In this document: positions 1 through 7,859 of the stretch, piece after piece
Layout of the letters: each line of letters opens with the position of its first letter
Position numbering within the stretch: the stretch's first letter is position 1
Source of the DNA: Clostridia bacterium
Lineage (GTDB): Bacteria; Bacillota; Clostridia; Oscillospirales; CAG-272
Assembly: GCA_017462485.1 (NCBI GenBank)
Contig: JAFTRA010000032.1
Span: forward strand, 1 to 47,685
Reading direction: 5' to 3'
Length of the DNA stretch: 47,685 nt
Made by a program: the position numbers and the translations under genes
Notes under the pieces: generated by a model
Databases searched by the model: none
Told to the model about the DNA's origin: nothing
The model's input: only the letters and a program-made list of their open reading frames with translations

Positions 1-114
1 AAATGCAGTTTTGAAATAATAGATTTTTTCATAGACGAGCCAATTTTTTTGAGAAATATGCGGATATTTAAGAAAAAATCGGTGATGTATAGGGGAAAAT
101 CTATCTTTCAAAAC

Positions 115-134
115 CTTATGAGTTCGATTCTCTT
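115..134 (+). repeat. 20-nt tRNA T-arm-like sequence, copy 1
   Basis: CTTATGAGTTCGATTCTCTT lies just upstream of the first gene. The same 20-mer recurs exactly on the minus strand at 24210-24229. GTTCGATTC resembles a tRNA T-loop, but no matching acceptor or anticodon arm can be folded around it here. Positions 1-114 hold no other recognisable feature. It may be a tRNA relic or a small dispersed repeat. Confidence 0.4.
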
Positions 135-156
135 ACGGCTACATAGGAGAAAACGT

Positions 157-1158
157 ATGAAAGCAATATTCCTTTGTGAAAAAACAGACAAGATATTTCA
201 CGTATATGCAGAAGAGACGATTTGCAAATTGCAAGCGCTCACCGAGATAGAGAAAAAGATTTATACGAAGGCCGACGTTCTTCGTGAGCCGTCGATGTTT
301 TCGGACGTTGAATTCATCTTTTCAACCTGGGGAATGCCCGAATTTTCGGAGGAGCAAATCAAATCCTGCTTCCCCTCCCTTAAGTGCGTGTTTTACGGAG
401 CAGGCACGGTGCAGAAATTCGCGCGTCCTTTCCTTGCATCGAACGTGAATATCTTTTCGGCGTGGGCGGCAAACGCTGTTCCCGTAGCTGAAATGACAGT
501 GGCCGAGATTATCCTTGCTAACAAGGGGTACTTCTTAACGAGCCGTCTTTTCCGTAAAGAAGGCAACCGCGCGGCAAAGAGCGCCTTTTACAAGTGCCAC
601 GGCAATTACGGTGAAACCGTCGGTATCATCGGCGCCGGCATGATTGGAAGACTCGTTATAGAGATGCTTAAGAGCTACCGCTTGAACGTTCTCGTGTTCG
701 ACCCATTCCTGCCCGACGAAAAGGCAGCAGAGCTCGGTGTTGAAAAATGCGACCTTCCTACCCTCTTCGAGCGCTCGTTTGTAGTTTCCAACCATTTGGC
801 TAACAATGCTCAGACCGTCGGAATGTTAAACTACGATTTGTTCTCAAAAATGAGAGGAAACGCAGTTTTCGTCAACACGGGCAGAGGCGCGCAGGTCGTT
901 GAGGATGACCTCGTACGCATATTGAGCGAGCGTAGCGACCTTACTGCGCTTCTCGACGTAACCTATCCCGAGCCACCCGTTGAAAATCACCCCTTCTACA
1001 CGCTGGAGAACTGTATCCTGACGCCTCATATCGCAGGCAGCGCAGGCGACGAGGTGGCGAGAATGGGCGAATATATGCTTCACGAGTTCGAGTCGTATCT
1101 TGCAGGCGAGCCTACAAAATACCACGTAACCGTAAAAATGCTCGAAACTATGGCGTAA
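157..1158 (+). CDS. D-isomer-specific 2-hydroxyacid dehydrogenase family protein
   Basis: This is a predicted cytosolic NAD(P)-dependent oxidoreductase that interconverts a 2-keto acid and a D-2-hydroxy acid; the substrate cannot be told from sequence. The 333-residue protein has the family layout: a Rossmann GIIGAGMIG motif near residues 156-164, a VNTGRG segment (the NAD/substrate-contacting Arg), a YPEPP segment (catalytic Glu) and a TPHIAG segment (catalytic His). The ATG at 157 is chosen over the in-frame codon at 49 because TAGGAGA lies 7-8 nt upstream and the family N-terminus starts here. It is followed by a hairpin at 1184-1213 and then uvrC. It could act on hydroxypyruvate, phosphoglycerate-like or other acids. 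Confidence 0.85.
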   Translation: MKAIFLCEKTDKIFHVYAEETICKLQALTEIEKKIYTKADVLREPSMFSDVEFIFSTWGMPEFSEEQIKSCFPSLKCVFYGAGTVQKFARPFLASNVNIFSAWAANAVPVAEMTVAEIILANKGYFLTSRLFRKEGNRAAKSAFYKCHGNYGETVGIIGAGMIGRLVIEMLKSYRLNVLVFDPFLPDEKAAELGVEKCDLPTLFERSFVVSNHLANNAQTVGMLNYDLFSKMRGNAVFVNTGRGAQVVEDDLVRILSERSDLTALLDVTYPEPPVENHPFYTLENCILTPHIAGSAGDEVARMGEYMLHEFESYLAGEPTKYHVTVKMLETMA

Positions 1159-1183
1159 AGCCTGTCCTAATAAAAATGCATCG

Positions 1184-1213
1184 ATGGAGGAACAAGTTTT
1201 TCTTGCCCTCCAT
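1184..1213 (+). terminator. Hairpin between the dehydrogenase gene and uvrC
   Basis: ATGGAGG and CCTCCAT form a perfect 7-bp stem that extends inward through AAG/CTT. The U-tract after it is poor (TTTTGC), so this is a weak terminator or partial attenuator ahead of uvrC. Confidence 0.4.
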
Positions 1214-1261
1214 TTTGCTTACAGCTTTATACGGCAGCCTTACAAAAAAAGGAGGAACCCT

Positions 1262-3097
1262 ATGTCAATTATCGAAACGCTCCGCGCAAAAGCCAATTCC
1301 CTGCCCGAAGCACCGGGTGTTTATATAATGAAGGATTCCTCGGAAAAAATCATATACGTCGGAAAATCAAAGAGACTTAAGTTCCGTGTGTCCAGCTATT
1401 TTTCTCAAAATCATACCTCGCCGAAAACCGCGAGAATGGTTAGCCTTGTCCGTGACTTCGACTATATAGTTTGCAAGACCGAAATAGAGGCTCTCACCCT
1501 CGAAAACGTTCTTATAAAGAAGCACTCTCCAAAGTATAACATAAAGCTAAAGGACGCAAAATCCTACCCTTATATTAAAATAACGAAGGACGAGTATCCG
1601 AAGCTTATCGTCACCCGTGAGAGAAAAAGTGACGGCGGCAAGTACTTCGGACCTTATAGCAGCGCCTCTGCCGCATACACAGCGCTTGAGACGGTCAAGA
1701 AAATTTTCTCTCTTCCCACCTGCAAGCGCACGTTCCCGAAGGACATAGGCAAAGAGCGCCCTTGCATATATCGCGATATGGGAAGATGCGTCGCACCCTG
1801 CGTAAAGGATGCGATAAGCGTGGAGGACTATAACAGCACCGTAAAGACAGCCGCACACGTGCTTGACGGAAACGTAAGCTCGACCTTAAGCTCGCTCACC
1901 GAGGAAATGATGAGAGCTGCCGAGGATATGAACTTTGAGCGTGCCGCCGCCTACAGAGACAGTATCGCCGCTTTAAAAAAGCTTGCGGAAAAGCAAAAGG
2001 TGGTTGCCGACGCAAAAATCAACAGAGACGTCTTCGCCCTTTACACCTCGGAAACCGAGGGCGTTCTCGCTACTCTCACGATTAGAGAGGGCTCTCTTGT
2101 CGGCAAGAATGAGTTTATGCTCTCTTCCGAGGCGCCGACAGCGCCCGAGGACGTGCTTAACCTTATTTTGAATTATTACGAGGGCGGCATATCAATACCA
2201 AAAGAGGTTATGATAGACTTCAAGGCAGAAGACGAGGACACCGAGCTGCTCTCGGAATATCTCACTCTCGTCGCAGGCAAAAAGGTCACGGTTCGCACGC
2301 CCGAGAGGGGCGATGGAAGAGCGCTTTGCGATATGGCTTACGAAAACGCAAAGGAAGCAGCAAGACAGTACAGACTTGACGGAGAACGTGAAAATAAAAG
2401 TCTCTCCCGTCTTGCGACTCTGCTCGGACTCGAGTTCCCACCCGAAAGAATCGAGGCATACGATATATCCAATATAGGCGACGAAAATATAGTAGCATCA
2501 ATGGTTGTATGCCTTGGTGGAAAAATGAAGAGAAGCGAATACAGGACCTTTAAAATAGCCACCACCGACGGCAGAGACGATTATGCTTCTATGCGTGAAG
2601 CGATAACCAGAAGGCTTTCTCATATAGGCGACGGCAAGGCATCGCTCGGTGAAAGACCTAATCTTATTTTACTTGACGGCGGTGAGGCTCACGTTAACGT
2701 AATAAAACCCATTCTCAAAAGAATGAATTTCGACATTCCCGTCTTTGGAATGGTTAAGGACGACTATCATAAAACCCGAGCAATAACCGACGGTGAAAGA
2801 GAGATTTCGATAGCAACAGAGATGAATGTGTACGCTTTTGTTTACAATATTCAAGAAGAAGCACACAGATTCGCCTATCTCAACTCGCAAAACGCAAAGC
2901 TTAAAAGCCTTACCCGTTCGTCACTTGAGAATATAAAGGGCATCGGCAAAAAGAAAGCGAAGCTTCTGCTTTCAAAAATGAGTCTTTCGGATTTGAAGAT
3001 AGCCGAATATGAAAAGCTCCTCGAAATCGACGGAATCAGCGAAAGAGATGCGAAGAACGTTTACGAATACTTTAGAGAAATAGCGAATCAAGAGTGA
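1262..3097 (+). CDS. uvrC: UvrABC excinuclease subunit C
   Basis: UvrC makes both incisions around a bulky DNA lesion in nucleotide excision repair after UvrB loading. The 611-residue product has the full architecture: an N-terminal GIY-YIG nuclease (GVYIM near 19-23, YVG near 32-34), a central UVR motif (about 200-235) that binds UvrB, the RNase H-like UvrC endonuclease domain (IEAYDISNIGDE, LLDGGEAH), and C-terminal helix-hairpin-helix repeats (IKGIGKKKA, EIDGISERDA). The ATG at 1262 has a strong AAAAGGAGG 5 nt upstream and gives the usual N-terminus; the upstream in-frame extension overlaps the hairpin at 1184-1213 and is rejected. rsmD follows 80 bp downstream. Confidence 0.97.
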   Translation: MSIIETLRAKANSLPEAPGVYIMKDSSEKIIYVGKSKRLKFRVSSYFSQNHTSPKTARMVSLVRDFDYIVCKTEIEALTLENVLIKKHSPKYNIKLKDAKSYPYIKITKDEYPKLIVTRERKSDGGKYFGPYSSASAAYTALETVKKIFSLPTCKRTFPKDIGKERPCIYRDMGRCVAPCVKDAISVEDYNSTVKTAAHVLDGNVSSTLSSLTEEMMRAAEDMNFERAAAYRDSIAALKKLAEKQKVVADAKINRDVFALYTSETEGVLATLTIREGSLVGKNEFMLSSEAPTAPEDVLNLILNYYEGGISIPKEVMIDFKAEDEDTELLSEYLTLVAGKKVTVRTPERGDGRALCDMAYENAKEAARQYRLDGERENKSLSRLATLLGLEFPPERIEAYDISNIGDENIVASMVVCLGGKMKRSEYRTFKIATTDGRDDYASMREAITRRLSHIGDGKASLGERPNLILLDGGEAHVNVIKPILKRMNFDIPVFGMVKDDYHKTRAITDGEREISIATEMNVYAFVYNIQEEAHRFAYLNSQNAKLKSLTRSSLENIKGIGKKKAKLLLSKMSLSDLKIAEYEKLLEIDGISERDAKNVYEYFREIANQE

Positions 3098-3177
3098 ATA
3101 ATATGACTTAGTTAGGTCTTGTTTTTCATCGACTTCGCCATCTATCGCACTTAAATACACATGAGAGGTACTATACC

Positions 3178-3738
3178 GTGTTAAAAATAATTACAGGAAG
3201 CGCCAAAGGAAAAATACTCAAAACACTTGAGGGAGAGGCTACGAGACCGACGTCCGAAAGAATAAAGGAAGCGGTATTTTCGTCTATCCAGTTTGATATC
3301 GAGGACCGTCGTGTGCTTGATATCTTTGCAGGCTGCGGCCAGCTCGGACTCGAAGCGCTATCGCGCGGAGCTGAAAGCTGTATGTTCGTTGACTCGTCGC
3401 GCGAGGCGATGGATATTGTAAAGGCGAACGTTTCTGCCACGGGCTTTAATTCAAAGTGCCGCTACCTCGTGAGCGATGCGAGAAACTATATAAGAAAAGC
3501 GTCAGGGCGAGAGGTCTTTGACCTTGTATTTATCGACCCGCCATACGCTCTCGAATGCTCTGCTGACATTATTCGTAGACTCGCCTCGGGGGGAATGCTT
3601 GCCGACGGAGCAATCGTGGTTTCCGAGAGCGGAACAGAGGTTATAAACCCCGACGATTTTCCCGAGTTCGAGGTAACGAAATCCCGTCAGTACGGCAAAA
3701 AAACCGCGATAAACATATTTCTCTACCACAAGCCGTAA
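3178..3738 (+). CDS. rsmD: 16S rRNA (guanine(966)-N(2))-methyltransferase RsmD
   Basis: RsmD methylates G966 of 16S rRNA using S-adenosylmethionine. The 186-residue length is typical. Visible motifs are the N-terminal GSAKGKIL...TRPTSERIKEAVFS region, the SAM-binding VLDIFAGCGQLGLEALSRGA (motif I) and the catalytic IDPPYAL (motif IV). The start is a GTG with AGAGGT about 9 nt upstream; no ATG is available. Neighbouring coaD 93 bp downstream is the usual partner of rsmD in Firmicutes, which supports both calls. Confidence 0.95.
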   Translation: MLKIITGSAKGKILKTLEGEATRPTSERIKEAVFSSIQFDIEDRRVLDIFAGCGQLGLEALSRGAESCMFVDSSREAMDIVKANVSATGFNSKCRYLVSDARNYIRKASGREVFDLVFIDPPYALECSADIIRRLASGGMLADGAIVVSESGTEVINPDDFPEFEVTKSRQYGKKTAINIFLYHKP

Positions 3739-3831
3739 TACGATTGGCTTAAGACACAAATTTAATTATTCGGGCTCTGTTTATCGCCCACGATTTAGAC
3801 GGCCGCCTATGGCGGCAGAATGGATAGAACT

Positions 3832-4314
3832 ATGAACGAAAAGAAAATCAACTCGGTAATCATTCCGGGCAGCTATGACCCCGTAACGCTCGGGCACGTT
3901 GATATAATAAAGCGCGCGGCTGAAAAATACGACGAAGTCTATGCCGTGGTCTTTATAAACCCAGATAAAAAATACACCTTTACGCTTGAGGAACGCGTAA
4001 AGATGCTTATGCTTGCGACAGACGAGCTTGACAACGTTCTCGTAAGCTACTCGAACGGTCTCGTTATCGACTATATGCGTGAGCACGAAATAGAGCTTAT
4101 CGTAAAGGGCTACCGCAACGACGTCGACCTCGAATATGAAAAACGCCAGGCAGAATGGAATCTTTATCACGGCGGCTATGAAACTGAGCTTTGGAAAGCT
4201 TCCCCCGAGCTTGAAGAAATCAGCTCAACCCTCGCAAGAGATAATATAAAAAACGATAAGAGTCTTCAAAGAATCTTACCTGCGAGCGTAATTGATTTTT
4301 TGAAAAACCGATAA
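3832..4314 (+). CDS. coaD: Phosphopantetheine adenylyltransferase CoaD
   Basis: CoaD transfers AMP from ATP to 4'-phosphopantetheine, the penultimate step of coenzyme A synthesis. The product keeps the nucleotidyltransferase signature PGSYDPVTLGH (T/HxGH) near the N-terminus and a YRND segment in the substrate pocket. The C-terminal ISSTLARDN stretch stands in for the usual ISSS.VRE motif and is somewhat divergent. Two ATGs compete: 3820 and 3832. The latter has GGATAG about 5 nt upstream and gives the family length (160 aa), so it is preferred without certainty. A perfect GCCGCC-TAT-GGCGGC palindrome at 3802-3816 sits just before the start and could occlude initiation. A terminator follows at 4408-4456. 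Confidence 0.93.
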   Translation: MNEKKINSVIIPGSYDPVTLGHVDIIKRAAEKYDEVYAVVFINPDKKYTFTLEERVKMLMLATDELDNVLVSYSNGLVIDYMREHEIELIVKGYRNDVDLEYEKRQAEWNLYHGGYETELWKASPELEEISSTLARDNIKNDKSLQRILPASVIDFLKNR

Positions 4315-4407
4315 GGCGAGGCTCTCTGAATTCGCCGCCCCCAATAAAATCACGGAATATTCATTTTAAAAACCCTCACAGCGTGGTGTCTCCGAAAATT
4401 AAAATAT

Positions 4408-4456
4408 AAGCGTTTTCCGTTTTATTCCAAATTGATTACGGCAAACGCTTTTTTAA
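4408..4456 (+). terminator. Intrinsic terminator after coaD
   Basis: AAGCGTTT (4408-4415) pairs with AAACGCTT (4443-4450), followed by TTTTTT. It ends the uvrC-rsmD-coaD direction and may also stop the convergent minus-strand unit less efficiently. Confidence 0.65.
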
Positions 4457-4457
4457 T

Positions 4458-5003
4458 TTATTGAGTTAAGGCTGACTGGTCGTCTTTGCTTTTTCTTTTT
4501 AAGAAATATCTTGTAAAGAAGATAACGATAGACGAAGCAGTTATGATTTCGTTGATAATGGCGGCGCTCGAACCGACACATATCGCATAAATTATCTGAG
4601 ATATGCAAACACCGAATGAAAGCAGCTTTGTTTTATTAGGATTTCTTTGCCAATATCCCAGACTTCCTAGTATGCAGGAAACAAGAGAGCATACGCTGTA
4701 TATGCTTTTCCAAGATATTATAACCGCAAAAACTCCGGCAACCATGAAAATCGGCAAAACCGCTCTGTTCTCTTCCTTTCCTTTGATAGCCATAATCAGA
4801 AACGTAATGCTGCGGCACGCTCCGACTATGGTAATCGCCATACCCGAGGTTGCGCCAATCATAAGAAAATGAGTTATCCATAAAATATCGGCGCATAGCT
4901 TTGCAAAAAGCAGGCGCTTTTTTGTTTTTTGCTGAAATATAACGAATCCGACACCAACAGCCAAAAATCCTATGCATTCGGCAATAATTTTTATATAATT
5001 CAT
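4458..5003 (-). CDS. YgjV-like (Imp-YgjV family) integral membrane protein
   Basis: The 181-residue protein is almost entirely hydrophobic, with about five or six predicted membrane helices separated by short basic loops, and a basic C-terminal tail (YFLKRKSKDD). Pairs of similar helices and the FQQKTKKRLLFAKL and GYWQRNPNKTKLL loops recall the YgjV inner-membrane family, whose function is unknown. Its ATG lies 1 nt after the stop of the upstream glycoside hydrolase-like gene, so the two are likely translated together. It could be a transporter or membrane partner for that enzyme, but nothing in the sequence proves a role. Confidence 0.7.
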   Translation of the reverse strand: MNYIKIIAECIGFLAVGVGFVIFQQKTKKRLLFAKLCADILWITHFLMIGATSGMAITIVGACRSITFLIMAIKGKEENRAVLPIFMVAGVFAVIISWKSIYSVCSLVSCILGSLGYWQRNPNKTKLLSFGVCISQIIYAICVGSSAAIINEIITASSIVIFFTRYFLKRKSKDDQSALTQ

Positions 5004-5004
5004 T

Positions 5005-6771
5005 TTATGCCTCTATTCTGACGTATTTTGAGGGAAGTATTTCTTTTCCTCTGTAAGCAGCAGTCTCTTTTCCAAAGTTTGCAACAATCTCAACGCCGTC
5101 CTCATATCTCGTTACACAGATGCCGCCATCAAGAGTTTTATAACTCTTTATAAACACCAGCTGTCTGTCACAAAGGGCCTCGTATTCCTTTGCGGAATCG
5201 TAAATCAGCCGAGCTGCCTCTGTAAGAGCTTCACGGCTTTCGGATGTAATATCTTCCTCACCCATCCAGTTATTGCTTATACCCGAAAATACGTTTTTCT
5301 TTGCGCTGAGGAACTTTGAATTTATGTATAGCGCTGACTTTCCACCCAAAAGAGCGAGAGTGGATTTAGCTTCATCTCCCTTTATTATAGCGTTAACTGT
5401 CGCTGATGAAACGTTATAAAGAACTATACCGTGATATATAAGCTCCATCATAGGAATTACCGCATCTACCATTTCATAGTCTTTCGGGAGGAATGAAAGA
5501 CGAGTTGAACGGAAACAGTTATAAAGCGAAAAATCAAGCTCACCGACAGAGAAATCTCTCATTCCCTCCGAGGAAAATCCGCCAAACTTCTCGGTATATA
5601 AGTTCATTATTTTACGAAGTATTTCGATTGCGCCGGAAAGCGTTACTCTGTGATTTTTGTCAAAGCAGGTATCGGGACGGCAGATGCTGAGGCAATCAAC
5701 GTAATGAAGTCCCGAGAATCCTAAACGCACAAGTTCCTTAACGTCACGCTCCGCATATCTTAGCTGTGTTACAGGGCACGCAGCATACGACGTACCGCCT
5801 CCCCAGTTTCCGTGGCTTCTTACCGAGCCGTCGGCATTTCTCGCAAGGTCATCTAAATTAAAGGTTTTTGCGATTTCGTAGTGGTCAGCGTGGTTGGTGT
5901 GGCAGCTTATTTTATATCCGAGCGACTTTACGTGCTCTATAGTCTTGATAAGCTCACTTTCACCGCCAAGCATCTCTTCTACAGGGAAAAGATCGGGCCA
6001 TCTTCCGTCATGTCCCTTAGCATTCCAGCCAACCAACGAAAGCTCTGCACCCTCTACTCCCTGCTCCTTCATCTTATCCGCAAGGAATCTTACGTCTGCA
6101 AACGTGCAGGCTACGTACATAGGGGGCTCGTTCTCTTCGGTCTGATGCAAAATTTGAGGCGGCACAGGCTTCCAACCCATACGTATTCTTATAAGCGGAT
6201 ATTTGCGGGCGTATTCAAGAGATTCTCTCTCTGCGCACTTGTCCCTAAGAGGTCTGATTTCACCCATTTCAAGACGGTAATTTCTCACCGCTCTCGCAAC
6301 GTCGTTATAATCGGCAGAAGCAGGCAGTGTGATAACTTTAAATACGATATCGTCGTACACGGGTTGACGGGCGGTTAAAATTTCCACGCAAATCTTGTAT
6401 TTTCCGTCAACGTACTCGCTCTCAAGCACATAAAGATAGGTGTTTTCTATCATTACAACGTACACCTCTTCAGCGTTTGCAACGGCAAAGATACTGAGAG
6501 AGGGATTGTCTATACGGATTTTTTCATTCATCGAGCGGGCGGCAAAGCGCACGAGAGCGGTTCCTGACGCCTTCTCGTCACCCGGGAGCAAATAATAGCC
6601 GTTATCTCCTGCCGACGTTTCAAATTGCGGAGCGGTAATTCTGAGCATTTTCTTATCCTTAAAGCTTTCAGCTCCGAGCGAAAAACGTCTTATTTTTTTA
6701 TCTTCCCTTTCAACGAATGCTAAAGCCTCGCCGTCGTCACAGCTTGCAAAAAACGAAAGTTTTTTCATCAT
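5005..6771 (-). CDS. DUF5696-like protein, putative TIM-barrel glycoside hydrolase
   Basis: A 588-residue predicted cytosolic protein without signal peptide. The N-terminal ~200 residues look like a beta-rich domain. The centre resembles the (beta/alpha)8 glycoside hydrolases assigned to DUF5696: LSLVGWNAKGHDG, a CHTNHADHY segment, GLHYVDCLSICRPDTCFD (candidate nucleophile Asp) and FSSEGMRDFSVGELDFSLYN (candidate acidic residues). A beta-rich C-terminal domain follows. The substrate is unknown. The ATG at 6771 is preferred because GGGAG lies about 8 nt upstream; the longer frame up to 6873 runs through the promoter. It is divergent from an AraC-type activator and coupled to a membrane gene, a typical sugar-utilisation layout. 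Confidence 0.75.
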   Translation of the reverse strand: MMKKLSFFASCDDGEALAFVEREDKKIRRFSLGAESFKDKKMLRITAPQFETSAGDNGYYLLPGDEKASGTALVRFAARSMNEKIRIDNPSLSIFAVANAEEVYVVMIENTYLYVLESEYVDGKYKICVEILTARQPVYDDIVFKVITLPASADYNDVARAVRNYRLEMGEIRPLRDKCAERESLEYARKYPLIRIRMGWKPVPPQILHQTEENEPPMYVACTFADVRFLADKMKEQGVEGAELSLVGWNAKGHDGRWPDLFPVEEMLGGESELIKTIEHVKSLGYKISCHTNHADHYEIAKTFNLDDLARNADGSVRSHGNWGGGTSYAACPVTQLRYAERDVKELVRLGFSGLHYVDCLSICRPDTCFDKNHRVTLSGAIEILRKIMNLYTEKFGGFSSEGMRDFSVGELDFSLYNCFRSTRLSFLPKDYEMVDAVIPMMELIYHGIVLYNVSSATVNAIIKGDEAKSTLALLGGKSALYINSKFLSAKKNVFSGISNNWMGEEDITSESREALTEAARLIYDSAKEYEALCDRQLVFIKSYKTLDGGICVTRYEDGVEIVANFGKETAAYRGKEILPSKYVRIEA

Positions 6772-6829
6772 TACAATATCTCCCAAAGCAAGAAAATTCA
6801 ATAAAAAGCATAATAACTTCAAGCTAAAG

Positions 6830-6858
6830 TTGATTTTATCATTTTTATATGCTATAAT
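6830..6858 (+). promoter_or_regulatory. Sigma-A promoter for the AraC-type regulator gene
   Basis: TTGATT (6830-6835), a 17-bp spacer and TATAAT (6853-6858), with transcription expected near 6865, about 37 nt before the ATG. It overlaps the oppositely oriented promoter at 6833-6861. Confidence 0.75.
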
Positions 6859-6861
6859 CAA
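6833..6861 (-). promoter_or_regulatory. Sigma-A promoter for the glycoside hydrolase-YgjV unit
   Basis: On the minus strand TTGATT (6861-6856), a 17-bp spacer and TAAAAT (6838-6833). Each element overlaps an element of the plus-strand promoter, so polymerase cannot occupy both at once. Confidence 0.65.
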
Positions 6862-6901
6862 TACAAAAATCAAACAACAATTTTGTAAAAAGGAACATTT
6901 T

Positions 6902-7747
6902 ATGACAGTAGAACATATAAATCCTCACGTTCGTTTTGCAATGACCTTTAAATATCATATAAGAAATGCAGCGTACGTAGCGTACGACGCACATATGTAT
7001 TATATAATTTCGGGTAAAGGGAGCGTTCTGACAAACGGCGTAAAAAAGCTGCGCTTTGAAGAGGGATGCGTCGTTATCATTCCTGCGGGAACTCCGTATC
7101 TTTTCTCCTCCGACGAAGAGGTTAAATGCGTTTCCGTAAATTTTGATTACACAAAAAGCAACTTAAAATCCGAAAAACCTATATTCCCTGCCGAAGAAGC
7201 TGAATTCGACTCGGAGAAAATATGCGACAGGGTGTTTTTTGACGACTACGACGTGCTGAACGAGAGTGCCGTTTTTGAATCTTGCGACTTTTTAAAAGAA
7301 AAGTTCGAAAAAATGGAGTCTGAATTGACCGCAAAAAGAAATTTGTATAAAGAAATCGCATCCGCTGAGCTTAAATCTATAATAACCGAGCTTCTTCGAA
7401 TAAACAATTCAAGCTCTGCAACAGACCGAAAAATCGCTAGTATTATGAATTATATAAGGGAGCACTATAACGAAGAGATTTCAAACACCTCTATATCGGA
7501 AAAATTTGGCTACCATCCTTACCATATTAACAGACTTATGAAAGCCTCTGTCGGCACAACGCTACATCAGTATTTAATATTTTATCGTATAGAGATGGCA
7601 AAGCGTTTTCTTTGCGATACCGAGCATACGGTATTTGAAATAAGCAAAACGTGCGGCTATAACAATTTCAGCAATTTCTCCGCTGACTTCAAGAAGAAAA
7701 CGGGATATACACCCCTTAACTATCGCGAACGAAGCAAAATAATATAA
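6902..7747 (+). CDS. AraC family transcriptional regulator
   Basis: A 281-residue regulator with an N-terminal cupin-like ligand-binding domain (YIISGKGSVLTNGVKKLRFEEGCVVIIPAGTPY, about residues 27-60) and a C-terminal double helix-turn-helix AraC/XylS domain (about 185-280, ending ISKTCGYNNFSNFSADFKKKTGYTPLNYR). The ATG at 6902 has AAAAAGGAAC upstream; the in-frame start at 6830 lies inside the promoter. It is divergent from the DUF5696-like enzyme and most likely controls that gene pair in response to a sugar. A bidirectional terminator separates it from pheT. Confidence 0.92.
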   Translation: MTVEHINPHVRFAMTFKYHIRNAAYVAYDAHMYYIISGKGSVLTNGVKKLRFEEGCVVIIPAGTPYLFSSDEEVKCVSVNFDYTKSNLKSEKPIFPAEEAEFDSEKICDRVFFDDYDVLNESAVFESCDFLKEKFEKMESELTAKRNLYKEIASAELKSIITELLRINNSSSATDRKIASIMNYIREHYNEEISNTSISEKFGYHPYHINRLMKASVGTTLHQYLIFYRIEMAKRFLCDTEHTVFEISKTCGYNNFSNFSADFKKKTGYTPLNYRERSKII

Positions 7748-7748
7748 C

Positions 7749-7805
7749 AAAAAAGGCACTATACCGTTTCTATCATAGAAAGCGTTTAGGTATAATGCCT
7801 TTTTT
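7749..7805. terminator. Bidirectional terminator between araC-type gene and pheT
   Basis: An A-rich 5' arm ending in GGCACTATACC (7755-7765) pairs with GGTATAATGCC (7789-7799) with one mismatch, flanked by A- and T-tracts on both sides, so it can act for both converging genes. Confidence 0.75.
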
Positions 7806-7859
7806 ATTTAAAACTCTTAATTTGAAAACAATCGTTTACAAAATACAGCGGTTATCAGC

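Noticed and set aside
3802-3816. GCCGCC-TAT-GGCGGC palindrome before coaD as a regulatory site
   Set aside because: A single short palindrome overlapping the start region; no known regulator or second copy, so kept only as a note in the coaD entry.
4636-4977. Second minus-strand frame overlapping the YgjV-like gene, as a frameshifted gene
   Set aside because: The membrane frame is continuous from start to stop with helices in order; the overlapping frame is a shadow.
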